This document shows, piece by piece, positions 9,425 through 17,460 of a DNA stretch of 41,593 bases; position 1 is the stretch's first letter, and the number at the start of each line of letters is the position of its first letter. This DNA is from Prevotellaceae bacterium. Lineage in GTDB: Bacteria; Bacteroidota; Bacteroidia; Bacteroidales; UBA932. The stretch is from NCBI GenBank assembly GCA_031277925.1, contig JAITLJ010000153.1:1-41593 (forward strand). The letters are read 5' to 3'. Below the pieces are notes generated by a model, which had not been told where the DNA came from, did not search any database, and saw only the letters and a program-made list of their open reading frames with translations. Made by a program: the position numbers and the translations under genes.

Positions 9425-11110
9425 ATGAAGAATAAATTAACATTTGCCGCTACTCTCATACTCGTTTTAGGTATGATGTCATGCAGTAGCCCTCTAAAAA
9501 TGAAAAAAGCAGCAAAAGATGTAAATGTTGCTTGTGTTCCAACACAATTGGAGATTAAAGGAAATGTGATTGAAGCAGAATGGACTGCAACGTTTCCCGA
9601 AAAGTATTTTAATAAAAAAGCAGGTCTGCAATTGTTGCCCGTACTTGTTTATCAAGGTGGCGAAGTTGCCGGTACAGTAAAAAGATTACAAGGAGAGAAA
9701 GTCTATGACAACTACGAAGTAATCAAAAACACAGGCGGAAAAACAAATCAAAAATTAAAATTTGATTATGTTCCCGGAATGGAAAAATGTCATTTGGAAT
9801 TACGTGCAAAATTATTATATAAAAATAAAGAATATGATTTTGACGAACCATATCCATTGGCAGATGGCGCTGTTTCAACAGCATTACTTGTTGACAGAAG
9901 TGGAGTAGTAGAATTACAAAAAGATAACTATAAAAAATTCACTTACAGTCAAAAAGAGGCACAAATAAAATACGACTGGAATAAATCGAATGTGAAAAAA
10001 GACCAGTTGAACAAAGATGACATAAAAGAATTGAAAGCCTTTGTCGATAACGCTGTTGCCGATGGCAATAAAGTCGAATATCAGGGAATGGAAATATCGG
10101 CTTATGCATCACCCGAAGGTAAACTCGAACGCAACGAAACATTATCAACGGAAAGAGGAAAAACAGCAAACGACGCATTTGCTAAATTATACTCGAAAAA
10201 AGAAACACAACCATCAGGAAATATCGAAATGAAATACACAGCCGAAGACTGGGAAGGTTTCCAACGATTGGTTTCTGCATCAAATATTGATGATAAAGAG
10301 TTGATTTTGCGAGTATTGTCGATGTATCAAGATCCTGTTGTTCGCGAAAAAGAAATCAGAAATATGTCAAAAGTTTTCTCTGTACTCGAAGAAAAAGTTT
10401 TACCGGAATTACGGCGTTCGGTTTTAACAGCAAAAGTTAAAGTAAACAACTATAGCGACGAAGAACTTCTCGCTCTTGTTGGTACACAGGGAATTGACAA
10501 TCTTGATGCCGATGCGCTTTTATATGCCGCAACTTTGTTGAAAGATGATGATTATGAAACAAAATCCCAAATTTATAAAAAAGCAGCAGACAAATACGAA
10601 GACGACCGCGCAATTAACAATTACGCCGCCATGCTTCTGAAACAGGGAAAAATCGACGAAGCAAAAAAAGTACTGGATGCCGTAAGTAAAAAGAACAGTG
10701 AAATTCTTAATAATCTCGGCATTGCCCAATTGTGCAGCGGAAATGCAACAGATGCAGCAAAATCGTTTTCACAGGCCAATTCAACATCTGCAAAACAAAA
10801 TCTTGCCGCCATATCCATAATCAATGGCGATTATACATCGGCAGCAACAACGCTGGAAGGAACAAACCTGTTCAATGAAGCGCTGGCAAAATATTTGAAC
10901 AACAATTTGAACGGAGCAAAAAGCGTTTTGGAAAAAGTAAAAGATACAACAGGAAAAGCATCTTACCTTAAAGCCGTAATTGCTGCAAAAGAAGGAAATA
11001 CAAGCAATATAACAAATTACCTTTCAGATGCATTTGCAAAAGACGCAACATTAAAAGCAAAAGCACAAAATGATATATCATTTGAAAAAGTTAAAAATCT
11101 TATTCCATAA
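9425..11110 (+). CDS. TPR lipoprotein with a degenerate OmpA-like segment
   Basis: A 561-residue predicted lipoprotein: a hydrophobic signal ends in GMMSC with the lipidated cysteine at residue 20. The N-terminal half looks like a beta-rich domain. Around residues 215-250 the segment EISAYASPEGKLERNETLS followed by ERGK resembles the OmpA/MotB peptidoglycan-binding pattern, with ASPEG where the usual aspartate-containing turn would be. Such ASPEG variants occur in Bacteroidota envelope proteins. The C-terminal part, from about residue 360, has helical TPR-like repeats (KAADKYEDDRAINNYAAML and similar). It is probably a periplasm-facing envelope protein. It has its own promoter and a strong terminator, so it is a single-gene unit. 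The precise role is unknown. Confidence 0.8.
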   Translation: MKNKLTFAATLILVLGMMSCSSPLKMKKAAKDVNVACVPTQLEIKGNVIEAEWTATFPEKYFNKKAGLQLLPVLVYQGGEVAGTVKRLQGEKVYDNYEVIKNTGGKTNQKLKFDYVPGMEKCHLELRAKLLYKNKEYDFDEPYPLADGAVSTALLVDRSGVVELQKDNYKKFTYSQKEAQIKYDWNKSNVKKDQLNKDDIKELKAFVDNAVADGNKVEYQGMEISAYASPEGKLERNETLSTERGKTANDAFAKLYSKKETQPSGNIEMKYTAEDWEGFQRLVSASNIDDKELILRVLSMYQDPVVREKEIRNMSKVFSVLEEKVLPELRRSVLTAKVKVNNYSDEELLALVGTQGIDNLDADALLYAATLLKDDDYETKSQIYKKAADKYEDDRAINNYAAMLLKQGKIDEAKKVLDAVSKKNSEILNNLGIAQLCSGNATDAAKSFSQANSTSAKQNLAAISIINGDYTSAATTLEGTNLFNEALAKYLNNNLNGAKSVLEKVKDTTGKASYLKAVIAAKEGNTSNITNYLSDAFAKDATLKAKAQNDISFEKVKNLIP

Positions 11111-11137
11111 AACGGGATAAAATCCGAGCACAAACGA

Positions 11138-11172
11138 AGAGATTGCCTCAAAAAAAGGTAATCTCTTTTTTT
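11138..11172 (+). terminator. Rho-independent terminator of the TPR lipoprotein gene
   Basis: AGAGATTGCCT pairs with AGGTAATCTCT (11 bp, one G-U) around a CAAAAAA loop and is followed by a run of seven T. It lies 28 bases after the stop codon. The repeat-element end begins directly in the TA after the T-run. Confidence 0.88.
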
Positions 11173-11200
11173 ATATAGTCGCTCCTTAAAAACTGTGAAA
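11173..11200 (-). repeat. Solo terminal fragment of the 230-bp inverted-repeat element
   Basis: TATAGTCGCTCCTTAAAAACTGTGAAA matches the left end of the element family (compare the copy at 25057, CTCCTTAATAAATACTGAAA). It directly abuts the right end of the full copy that follows, so it is either a remnant of a second copy or the result of an insertion into an older one. Strand is nominal. Confidence 0.6.
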
Positions 11201-11432
11201 ATAGTCGCTCCTTACGAATAAAAAAAGGACAAAGCTAAAACATTAAAAATTTCGGACAATTATTTCTTTCTGTTAATTTTGTATCAAGACAAAAGAAGAT
11301 AAAGAAAAAAGTTTATATTTTGCCGAATTTTTGCCTGTCTCTATATAAAACTCGGTATTTTTATTCGATAATTTATGCTTACAATTTATTAATAATGAAC
11401 CGTTTCAACCCTTTTTAAGGAGCGACTATATA
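11201..11432 (-). mobile_element. MITE-like element, copy 1
   Basis: This non-coding stretch of about 232 bp is bounded by ATAGTCGCTCCTTA and TAAGGAGCGACTATA, inverted repeats of at least 14 bases, with TA on each side. Its reverse complement aligns along its whole length with the copies at 15543 and 25057. Shared landmarks are AATTATCGAATAAAAATACC, ACAGGCAAAAATTCGGCAAAA, TCTTTATCTTCTTTTGTCTTGAT and AACAGAAAGAAA (each given only in part). It contains no plausible ORF, so it is a non-autonomous element. TA flanks fit IS630/Tc1-mariner-type mobilisation, but that is inference. It lies between two convergent genes. Confidence 0.8.
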
Positions 11433-11444
11433 AATGAAATCCTG

Positions 11445-12188
11445 TTAATAAAATTCAGGGGCAATTTTTTTATGTCCGTCAGTAATCAATTTTTGCACTT
11501 TAAGCGTCATATCCTTTATGCTTGTTGATTCTATTTCCACAACCGAAATTTCAGGGAGAATTTTAATATGAAATTTATGTTTTGTTTTTAATAAAATTCC
11601 GGTTTTCGGCAAAACGGCAAAAGCGCCATCCAATACTACCGGAAGTATTGGCGTTTTGGTTTGTTTTGCAAGCAAAAATGCGCCTTCTTTAAACCGTTGA
11701 ACCTGTCCATTCTTTGTGCGAGTTCCTTCGGGAAACATTGCAATACTTGCTCCGCATTCAAGCCATTTTTTGCTTTTGCTCAACATTTTTTTTGCACTGT
11801 CGCTTCTGCCGCGTTTAATCAAAATATCTCCGTGAATATAAAGCATTTGACCAATAATTGGAAGTGATAAAACTTCACGTTTCGAAATCCATTTAAATAC
11901 ACATGGAACATAATACATTAAGCCTATATCTATAAGCGACTGATGATTGGAAACAATGATGTACGATTTGTTTTTATCAACTAATTCTTTGCCTGTGGAT
12001 ATGATTTTCCAAAATGGATTGATATGGACAAAACATTGATTAGTCCACCATTTCGATAACTTATGCACTATAAATCGCCGTCTATCGAAAGGATAAAAAA
12101 TGATAAGAGCAATTGCCGACAAAATCAAAAATATTATTGATAAAACAATAAAATATAAATAGACTGTTATGTTGTATATTATTTTCAT
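11445..12188 (-). CDS. plsC: 1-acyl-sn-glycerol-3-phosphate acyltransferase (PlsC family)
   Basis: A membrane-bound acyltransferase that probably makes phosphatidic acid from lysophosphatidic acid. At 247 residues it has typical length. An N-terminal hydrophobic helix covers about residues 8-32. The four family motifs are visible: SNHQSLIDIG (catalytic His and Asp), KRGRSDSAKKM, FPEGTRTKNG (substrate binding) and the hydrophobic VVLDGAF region. The ATG at 12188 is the first good start. It lies 115 bases downstream of glyA on the same strand and may be transcribed with it. Other lysophospholipid substrates are possible. Confidence 0.9.
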   Translation of the reverse strand: MKIIYNITVYLYFIVLSIIFLILSAIALIIFYPFDRRRFIVHKLSKWWTNQCFVHINPFWKIISTGKELVDKNKSYIIVSNHQSLIDIGLMYYVPCVFKWISKREVLSLPIIGQMLYIHGDILIKRGRSDSAKKMLSKSKKWLECGASIAMFPEGTRTKNGQVQRFKEGAFLLAKQTKTPILPVVLDGAFAVLPKTGILLKTKHKFHIKILPEISVVEIESTSIKDMTLKVQKLITDGHKKIAPEFY

Positions 12189-12303
12189 ATAAAAACTGAT
12201 TTTTATTTATGTTTAAATATTATTATTTTATTCATTCGGTTCTTGTTAAAATACAATATAATAAATACAGAACCAAACTTAACAGATAGGATAAAATTAT
12301 ATT

Positions 12304-13584
12304 TTACCACGCAAACAATGGAAAATCAATCATCATTTTATTTACTCGTGTGCGAACGTCTGTTATAATTTTATCATCTTCCGGCGCAGAAAGTACGCAG
12401 TCGATAAAATCAACTATAACAGGAATATGTTCATCTTTCAAGCCTCGCGTTGTTATAGCCGGCGTTCCTATGCGTAAACCGGAAGTTTGAAATGCCGAAC
12501 GGCTGTCAAATGGAACCATATTTTTATTCACCGTAATGTCTGCAGACACTAAAGCTTTTTCGGCAACTTTTCCGCTAAGCCCAGGAAACTTTGTTCGCAA
12601 ATCTATCAGCATCGAATGATTATCAGTTCCGCCCGAAATAATGTTGTATCCTTTATTAATAAATGCTTTTGCCATAATATCTGCATTTTTCTTTACCTGC
12701 GTCTGATATATTTTATATTCGGGCAAAAGAGCTTCGCCAAAAGATACGGCTTTTGCTGCAATAACATGTTCGAGCGGTCCGCCCTGTATTCCGGGAAATA
12801 CTGCAGAATTTAATAATTGCGACATCATTTTTGTTGTGCCTTTGGGCGTTTTCAATCCCCATGGATTTTCAAAATCTTTTCCCATAAGAATAATTCCGCC
12901 ACGCGGTCCGCGCAAAGTTTTATGTGTTGTAGATGTTACAATGTGAGCGTATTTCAAAGGATTATCCAGTAATCCTGCGGCAATCAATCCAGCCGGGTGC
13001 GCCATGTCGATCATTAAAACAGCATTTATTTTATCTGCAATTTCACGCATTCGTTTATAATTCCATTCGCGCGAATAGGCAGATGCGCCGCCTACAATCA
13101 TTTTAGGTTTGTGTTCGAGTGCAAGGCGTTCCATCATATCATAATCAACTCGACCATTTTCGGGCGAAACGCCGTAAGCCACAGCATTATACCACAATCC
13201 CGACAAGTTTACAGGCGAGCCGTGAGAAAGATGTCCGCCGTGCGACAGGTCTAAACCGAGAAAAGTATCGCCGGGTTTGAGTATTGTCATAAAAACAGCC
13301 ATATTCGCCTGTGCGCCTGAATGTGGCTGAACATTAGCATATTCGGCATCGAAAATTTTGCATAATCTGTCAATGGCAAGTTGTTCGGTTTGGTCAACAA
13401 CTTCGCATCCGCCGTAATATCTTGCGCCCGGATAACCTTCGGCATATTTATTGGTAAGTACCGAACCCATGGCTTCGAGTACCTGTGCGCTCACAAAATT
13501 CTCGGAAGCAATAAGTTCTATGCCATGTGTCTGACGATCTTTCTCTTTAGCGATCAAGTCAAAAATCTGTATATCTCTTTTCAT
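12304..13584 (-). CDS. glyA: Serine hydroxymethyltransferase GlyA
   Basis: A PLP-dependent cytoplasmic enzyme that converts serine and tetrahydrofolate to glycine and 5,10-methylene-tetrahydrofolate, the main source of one-carbon units. At 426 residues it has family length. Visible motifs are [10 protein letters not shown] at the N terminus, [27 protein letters not shown] and the PLP-lysine segment [14 protein letters not shown]. No truncation is seen. An exact TAnnTTTG promoter box lies upstream. Confidence 0.97.
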   Translation of the reverse strand: MKRDIQIFDLIAKEKDRQTHGIELIASENFVSAQVLEAMGSVLTNKYAEGYPGARYYGGCEVVDQTEQLAIDRLCKIFDAEYANVQPHSGAQANMAVFMTILKPGDTFLGLDLSHGGHLSHGSPVNLSGLWYNAVAYGVSPENGRVDYDMMERLALEHKPKMIVGGASAYSREWNYKRMREIADKINAVLMIDMAHPAGLIAAGLLDNPLKYAHIVTSTTHKTLRGPRGGIILMGKDFENPWGLKTPKGTTKMMSQLLNSAVFPGIQGGPLEHVIAAKAVSFGEALLPEYKIYQTQVKKNADIMAKAFINKGYNIISGGTDNHSMLIDLRTKFPGLSGKVAEKALVSADITVNKNMVPFDSRSAFQTSGLRIGTPAITTRGLKDEHIPVIVDFIDCVLSAPEDDKIITDVRTRVNKMMIDFPLFAW

Positions 13585-13619
13585 TTTTTTAGTTTTTATA
13601 ATAAATTCTATTATTTTTA

Positions 13620-13627
13620 CAAAGGTA
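13620..13627 (-). promoter_or_regulatory. -7 promoter box of glyA
   Basis: Read on the minus strand, TACCTTTG matches TAnnTTTG exactly and lies 36 bases upstream of the glyA start codon. A partial TTG lies farther upstream, but at a short distance. Confidence 0.55.
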
Positions 13628-13802
13628 ATAAAAATATCACAACTTTTTCGTTAAGATAATATTCAAATTCAAAATTCAGATAAACAGTTATTTATTATGA
13701 ATAAGATTTATATTCAAATAAGAAAACAGCAAAAAGTGGCAATTTTGCCTATAATTATCTGTTAATCAAATATTAATCGGTGATTAAATAAATATATTAT
13801 TA

Positions 13803-14462
13803 TTATGCATCTACAAAATACCTGATAATTTCAAAAAGTTTGCTGCTGTGTACAACATAACTTCCGTGATTTTCGCCTTCGACTATTTTAAGTTTACTGT
13901 TTTGAATTTGCGCTGCTATGTTTAGGGTGTGCTTTTCTTTTATCACATCTTGCTGTCCTGCCAAAACAAGCGTTGGCGTTTTTATTTGCTGCAATTCGCA
14001 ATCGCTGATATGCGGCTGAAATATCAGCATCTTTATTTTTTTGTTGCGCGTGAAAAAATATATTATTTTAAACAGCAGCATCCATTTACTTTTCAATCCT
14101 TGCGGTGTTACGTTTGCGCCGCTTATAATCAGTTTGTCCAATAAATCAGGATGTTGCGCAGCGATGATGATGCCTGCAATTCCTCCGTCGCTGAAGCCGT
14201 AAAAAACAGGTTTTACAAGCTCAAGTTGTTTTATAAATTCAACCAAATCGTCGGCAATATCCTGATAATTATATTCGTTGACCTTAGCGCTGTTTCCGTG
14301 TCCGCGCGTATCAATTGCATATACGCAAAATTTTTGGCTCAACAAATCAATTATTTTATCAAATATTTCATGACTTTCGCCGTTGCCGTGAGTTAAAATA
14401 AAAGGTTGTCCGCTGCCTGTTTTTTTGTAAAATAAATCAACGCCGTTAACATGTATTTTCAT
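13803..14462 (-). CDS. Alpha/beta-fold hydrolase
   Basis: A cytoplasmic single-domain alpha/beta hydrolase of about 219 residues. The oxyanion region is FILTHGNGES, the nucleophile elbow GFSDGG (serine as nucleophile), the acid is probably the aspartate in LAGQQD, and the histidine lies in GENHGSYV. The substrate cannot be told from the sequence; esterase- or lactonase-like activity is possible. I chose the ATG at 14462 (MKIHVNGVDLFY), because the longer reading frame would start at a TTG. It begins 6 bases after the YitT-family gene stops, so the two form an operon. Confidence 0.85.
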   Translation of the reverse strand: MKIHVNGVDLFYKKTGSGQPFILTHGNGESHEIFDKIIDLLSQKFCVYAIDTRGHGNSAKVNEYNYQDIADDLVEFIKQLELVKPVFYGFSDGGIAGIIIAAQHPDLLDKLIISGANVTPQGLKSKWMLLFKIIYFFTRNKKIKMLIFQPHISDCELQQIKTPTLVLAGQQDVIKEKHTLNIAAQIQNSKLKIVEGENHGSYVVHSSKLFEIIRYFVDA

Positions 14463-14468
14463 AATCAA

Positions 14469-15353
14469 TTATTTTATCTTCATCATGTCGAAACCGCGTC
14501 CGTAAACGCCCGTAACATTTGATTCCGATATAAACGCATCTTTGTCTATACTGTTTATTATTTGATGAATTTGTTTCATATCTTTTTTTCGTACAATTAC
14601 AATAAGCACATTGCCTTCTTTTTTTGAATACCAGCCAATTGAACGCAAAGCCGTAACGCCGCGCGATGCTTCATTATTGATTCTGTCGGCAATTTCTTCG
14701 TATTTTGATGAAATTATAAGTATCTGCACCGATTGTTTTGAGCCGGAAAGCAACAAATCAACCGAATACGAAAATACTGCCATTGTTACATATCCGTAAA
14801 CTATTGTTCTGAAATCAAAATTGATAAAAAAAGACGAACCTATAATAATCAAATCGGCATAAAGGAAAACTTTTCCGGGCGAGATATTTCGATATTTATT
14901 AACTATCATTGCCACAATGTCGGTGCCGCCGGCGCTTCCTCCGTTTTGAAAGGTAATTGCAATTCCGAATCCGCTGATAATTCCGCCAAGTATGGCGCAA
15001 ATCAGTTTATCGCTTTCTTTGAACGAACTTGTGATAAATTCAGGTTCGGGCAGAACGGCAAGCATGATAAATGTAAATGCAATTCCGTAAATCGTTTTTA
15101 CTCCAAAACTGTTTCCAAGTATCTTGAAACCAATTATCAGCAAGATAGAATTTAAAATAAAAAAAGAATAACTTACAGGAATAAATTCACCCGAAAGATA
15201 ATATACAACAGTTGCTATGCCGGTTGCTCCTCCGCCTACAATTTCGTTGGGAATGAGAAAGGCAACCCAAGCCAATACATACAAAAACAAACCTGTCGTA
15301 ATTCCGATATATGAACGAAGTTCTTTGAAAATTCTACTTTTTGATGCAATCAT
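14469..15353 (-). CDS. YitT family membrane protein (DUF161 plus DUF2179)
   Basis: An integral membrane protein of the YitT family. Hydrophobic segments lie near residues 15-35, 50-75, 80-100, 105-125 and 155-185. GGGATGIATVVYYLSG and the repeat-like NGGSAGGTDIVAMIVNKY are typical of the family's internal repeat. The C-terminal soluble DUF2179 domain contains EEIADRINNEASRGVTALRS and FISESNVTGVYGRGFD. The start is taken at the ATG at 15353; the frame extends upstream to a TTG at 15374. The transported substrate or function is unknown. It is first in a two-gene operon with the hydrolase. Confidence 0.87.
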   Translation of the reverse strand: MIASKSRIFKELRSYIGITTGLFLYVLAWVAFLIPNEIVGGGATGIATVVYYLSGEFIPVSYSFFILNSILLIIGFKILGNSFGVKTIYGIAFTFIMLAVLPEPEFITSSFKESDKLICAILGGIISGFGIAITFQNGGSAGGTDIVAMIVNKYRNISPGKVFLYADLIIIGSSFFINFDFRTIVYGYVTMAVFSYSVDLLLSGSKQSVQILIISSKYEEIADRINNEASRGVTALRSIGWYSKKEGNVLIVIVRKKDMKQIHQIINSIDKDAFISESNVTGVYGRGFDMMKIK

Positions 15354-15542
15354 AATGTCAATAATTTTATGCAAAATTATATTTTTTGCACAAAAATATT
15401 ATTATTTCACCAATATTTCCGCATTTTTTTATTTCCGCATATTATTTTCCATAAATTATCAAATAAAAAATCTGCAAATAACTTTATGATAAAAGTCTGT
15501 AAAACACCACTGTTGTCCGATTAAAAAAAATCCGTTTCGATA

Positions 15543-15808
15543 TACACAGTCGCTCTTTAATAAATATTGAAACTGTTTATTATTAATGAGTTATGTGGCA
15601 AATTATCGAATAAAAATACCGTGTTTAATATAGATACAGGCAAAAATTTGGCAAAATACGAACAATTTTTTCTTTATCTTCTTTTGTCTTGATGCAAATT
15701 AACAGAAAGAAAAGATGTTCCGTTAGAGGCAGTTTTTTTCATCTTTGCACTAAATAACTGTCAGAAATTTTAATGTTTTATTATTGTCATTTTTTTATTC
15801 GTAAGGAT
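15543..15808 (+). mobile_element. MITE-like element, copy 2 (degenerate right end)
   Basis: It matches copies 1 and 3 from CAGTCGCTCTTTAATAAAT through the shared internal blocks to TTTATTCGTAAGGA. The terminal GCGACTATA is lost at the right end. Between AACAGAAAGAAA and GAAATTTTAATG it carries about 50 extra bases beginning GATGTTCCGTTAGAGGCAG, a short hairpin that copies 1 and 3 lack. Copy 4 holds a 700-bp insertion at the same point. It is non-coding and lies between divergent genes. Confidence 0.72.
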
Positions 15809-15882
15809 ATCATCGCAAACAAGGTCAGTTTGCAGCCGAAATAATGCCTTTTTTTGCAGAAAAATACCCGAAAATCGGTTGA
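15805..15882 (+). pseudogene. Possible 3' remnant of a disrupted gene
   Basis: From the degenerate right end of the repeat element, a frame reads about 25 residues (ending EIMPFFAEKYPKIG) to a TGA at 15880-15882. Its composition is more protein-like than the surrounding DNA. The family is not recognised, and chance is possible at this length. Confidence 0.2.
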
Positions 15883-15965
15883 ATTTTCTGTGCTGCACAA
15901 ATATTAGAGCGTTTTGTTCTATTTTGATTTTCGTTTCAGTCTTTATTACAGTAATATCAAAGCGC

Positions 15966-16046
15966 TATCAAAACAGACTAAAAAATAATGGTATTTTATT
16001 GATATTCAATCTGTATAAATTACAGTTTGATGGCGTTTTGGTATAA
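15966..16046 (+). repeat. 80-bp interspersed repeat (family B), intact copy
   Basis: The repeat starts TATCAAAACAGACTAAA and ends GGCGTTTTGGTATA, with TTGATATTCAATCTGTATAAAT and TACAGTTTGATGG inside (partial strings). Its ends form an imperfect inverted repeat. It recurs on the same strand near 41172 and, on the opposite strand and split in two, at 25025 and 25282. No ORF is present. Confidence 0.75.
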
Positions 16047-16495
16047 GTTATCTTGCGCCGCTTTTCAAACAGGTTGCCTGCTTACATTTTTTGAGTTTTT
16101 GCACAAAAAATTAAAACATTTTGTAAGTTAACCATTAAAGTTTTCTTTGGCGGGATTCGTTTTTGTGGCATTATTTTATATATTTTGACACTATAAAATT
16201 GCTTGTTTTTCTTATTTTCATTTCACAATTTTAAACTGTTCACAGTACAAAAATCAAACGTAAAGGCAGGATATTTCAAGGATTTTTCAAAATAATTACA
16301 ATTATAATATATTAATATCCAAATTATTACATAAATAAAATACAGTTTTTGCTATATAGTGAATGTTTATTCATATAAAGAAACTTCATGTCTAAATTTG
16401 CAAAACGCATAGTTGCATTTTCATGTTGAATCATCAGCACATTACGATTTAAAACAAATTTTAAATTCCACACTGTATTTGTTATATTAATTTTA
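16047..16495. other. Non-coding stretch with no recognised feature
   Basis: This AT-rich intergenic DNA lies between the family-B repeat and the promoter of the PD40-like gene. I see no gene, strong hairpin or repeat shared with the rest of the window. A 67-codon minus-strand frame overlaps it but has biased, non-protein-like content. Confidence 0.5.
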
Positions 16496-16503
16496 TACTT
16501 TTG
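16496..16503 (+). promoter_or_regulatory. -7 promoter box of the secretion module
   Basis: TACTTTTG is an exact TAnnTTTG match 40 bases before the ATG at 16544. A TTTG lies at 16478, with a spacer of 14, shorter than usual. Confidence 0.55.
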
Positions 16504-16543
16504 CGAAAATTTTAGTAACATCACAAACATAAATTATTATTAT

Positions 16544-17449
16544 ATGAAGAAATTATTGTTATTGTTTTTGCTGGTTGGACAATCTGTATTTGCACAGCAG
16601 ATTGAGATACAATCAACCAAATTGGTTAAATCGACGGAATCGGGCGATTTTTATTTTGCCCTGTTTAGTCCCAAAGGAACATATTTGCTCACATCTTCTG
16701 CAAATTATGCAGGATTAAGACAAATTATGTTGGCAACACAGGAAGTGAAAATTTTGACGCAGGAGCCGGGAGCCGGTTATGATGTCAAAATAAGCGCTGA
16801 TGAATCAACAATTTTGTTTAAGAAAACAGAATTTATAAAAAATTTGCGTTATACTTCTTTGTATCAATACTCGTTTACCGATAATAAAACGGTAAAAATA
16901 GAAAACGCTGTTCGCGAAAAACTGACTCCTGCATTTGCACAAAACAAACCTGTTTTTGTGAAAAATAAAAGTTTGATAAAAAGCGCAAATGTTATCGATT
17001 CAGAAATAACGCCATTCATTAACATTGAAGACAAAAAAATGGCGTTATACAAAGGAAACAGCAAAAAAATTCTTACGCCAAGCGGTGAGAATGAAAGTTA
17101 TTTTTGGGCAAGCGTATCGCCGGACGGCAAACATATTGTTTATACAACAGCCGCCAAAGGCACTTTTGTTTGCAATATCGATGGCTCAAATCCTGTATCG
17201 CAAGGCAAACTGAATGCTCCCGTATGGTTGAACAATCAATGGATTGTAGGTATGGACGACATTGACGATGGATCGGTTGTTTTGTCGTCTTCGCTTGTTG
17301 CTGCAACCATAGATGGAAAAGTACGTCAAATCTTGCCTGCGCCTTCGATTAAAATTGCCATGTATCCTGCGGCATCACCCGACGGAAAACAAATTGCGTT
17401 TAATACCGAAAAAGGCGAAATTTATTTAATGAACATCAACATAAAATAG
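16544..17449 (+). CDS. Exported PD40/TolB-like beta-propeller protein
   Basis: A 301-residue protein with a signal peptide (MKKLLLLFLLVGQSVFAQQ). The mature part contains short repeats of the WD40-like PD40 type, such as FALFSPKGTYLLTSS, ASVSPDGKHIVYTT and PAASPDGKQIAFNT, which form blades of a TolB-like propeller. It is shorter than full TolB and has no second domain. It lies 11 bases upstream of the giant T9SS amidase, preceded by a single promoter, so the two are probably co-expressed. A scaffold or sensor role at the envelope is inference only. Confidence 0.75.
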   Translation: MKKLLLLFLLVGQSVFAQQIEIQSTKLVKSTESGDFYFALFSPKGTYLLTSSANYAGLRQIMLATQEVKILTQEPGAGYDVKISADESTILFKKTEFIKNLRYTSLYQYSFTDNKTVKIENAVREKLTPAFAQNKPVFVKNKSLIKSANVIDSEITPFINIEDKKMALYKGNSKKILTPSGENESYFWASVSPDGKHIVYTTAAKGTFVCNIDGSNPVSQGKLNAPVWLNNQWIVGMDDIDDGSVVLSSSLVAATIDGKVRQILPAPSIKIAMYPAASPDGKQIAFNTEKGEIYLMNINIK

Positions 17450-17460
17450 GAGACCGGAGT

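Noticed and set aside
13660-13802. Regulatory RNA or terminator between the hydrolase and glyA
   Set aside because: Only a short GGCAA/TTGCC inverted repeat is visible, without T-run or further structure.
16327-16530. 67-codon minus-strand frame upstream of the PD40-like gene
   Set aside because: It overlaps that gene's promoter, has no RBS, and has an Asn/Met/Phe/Lys-rich composition expected of AT-rich spacer.
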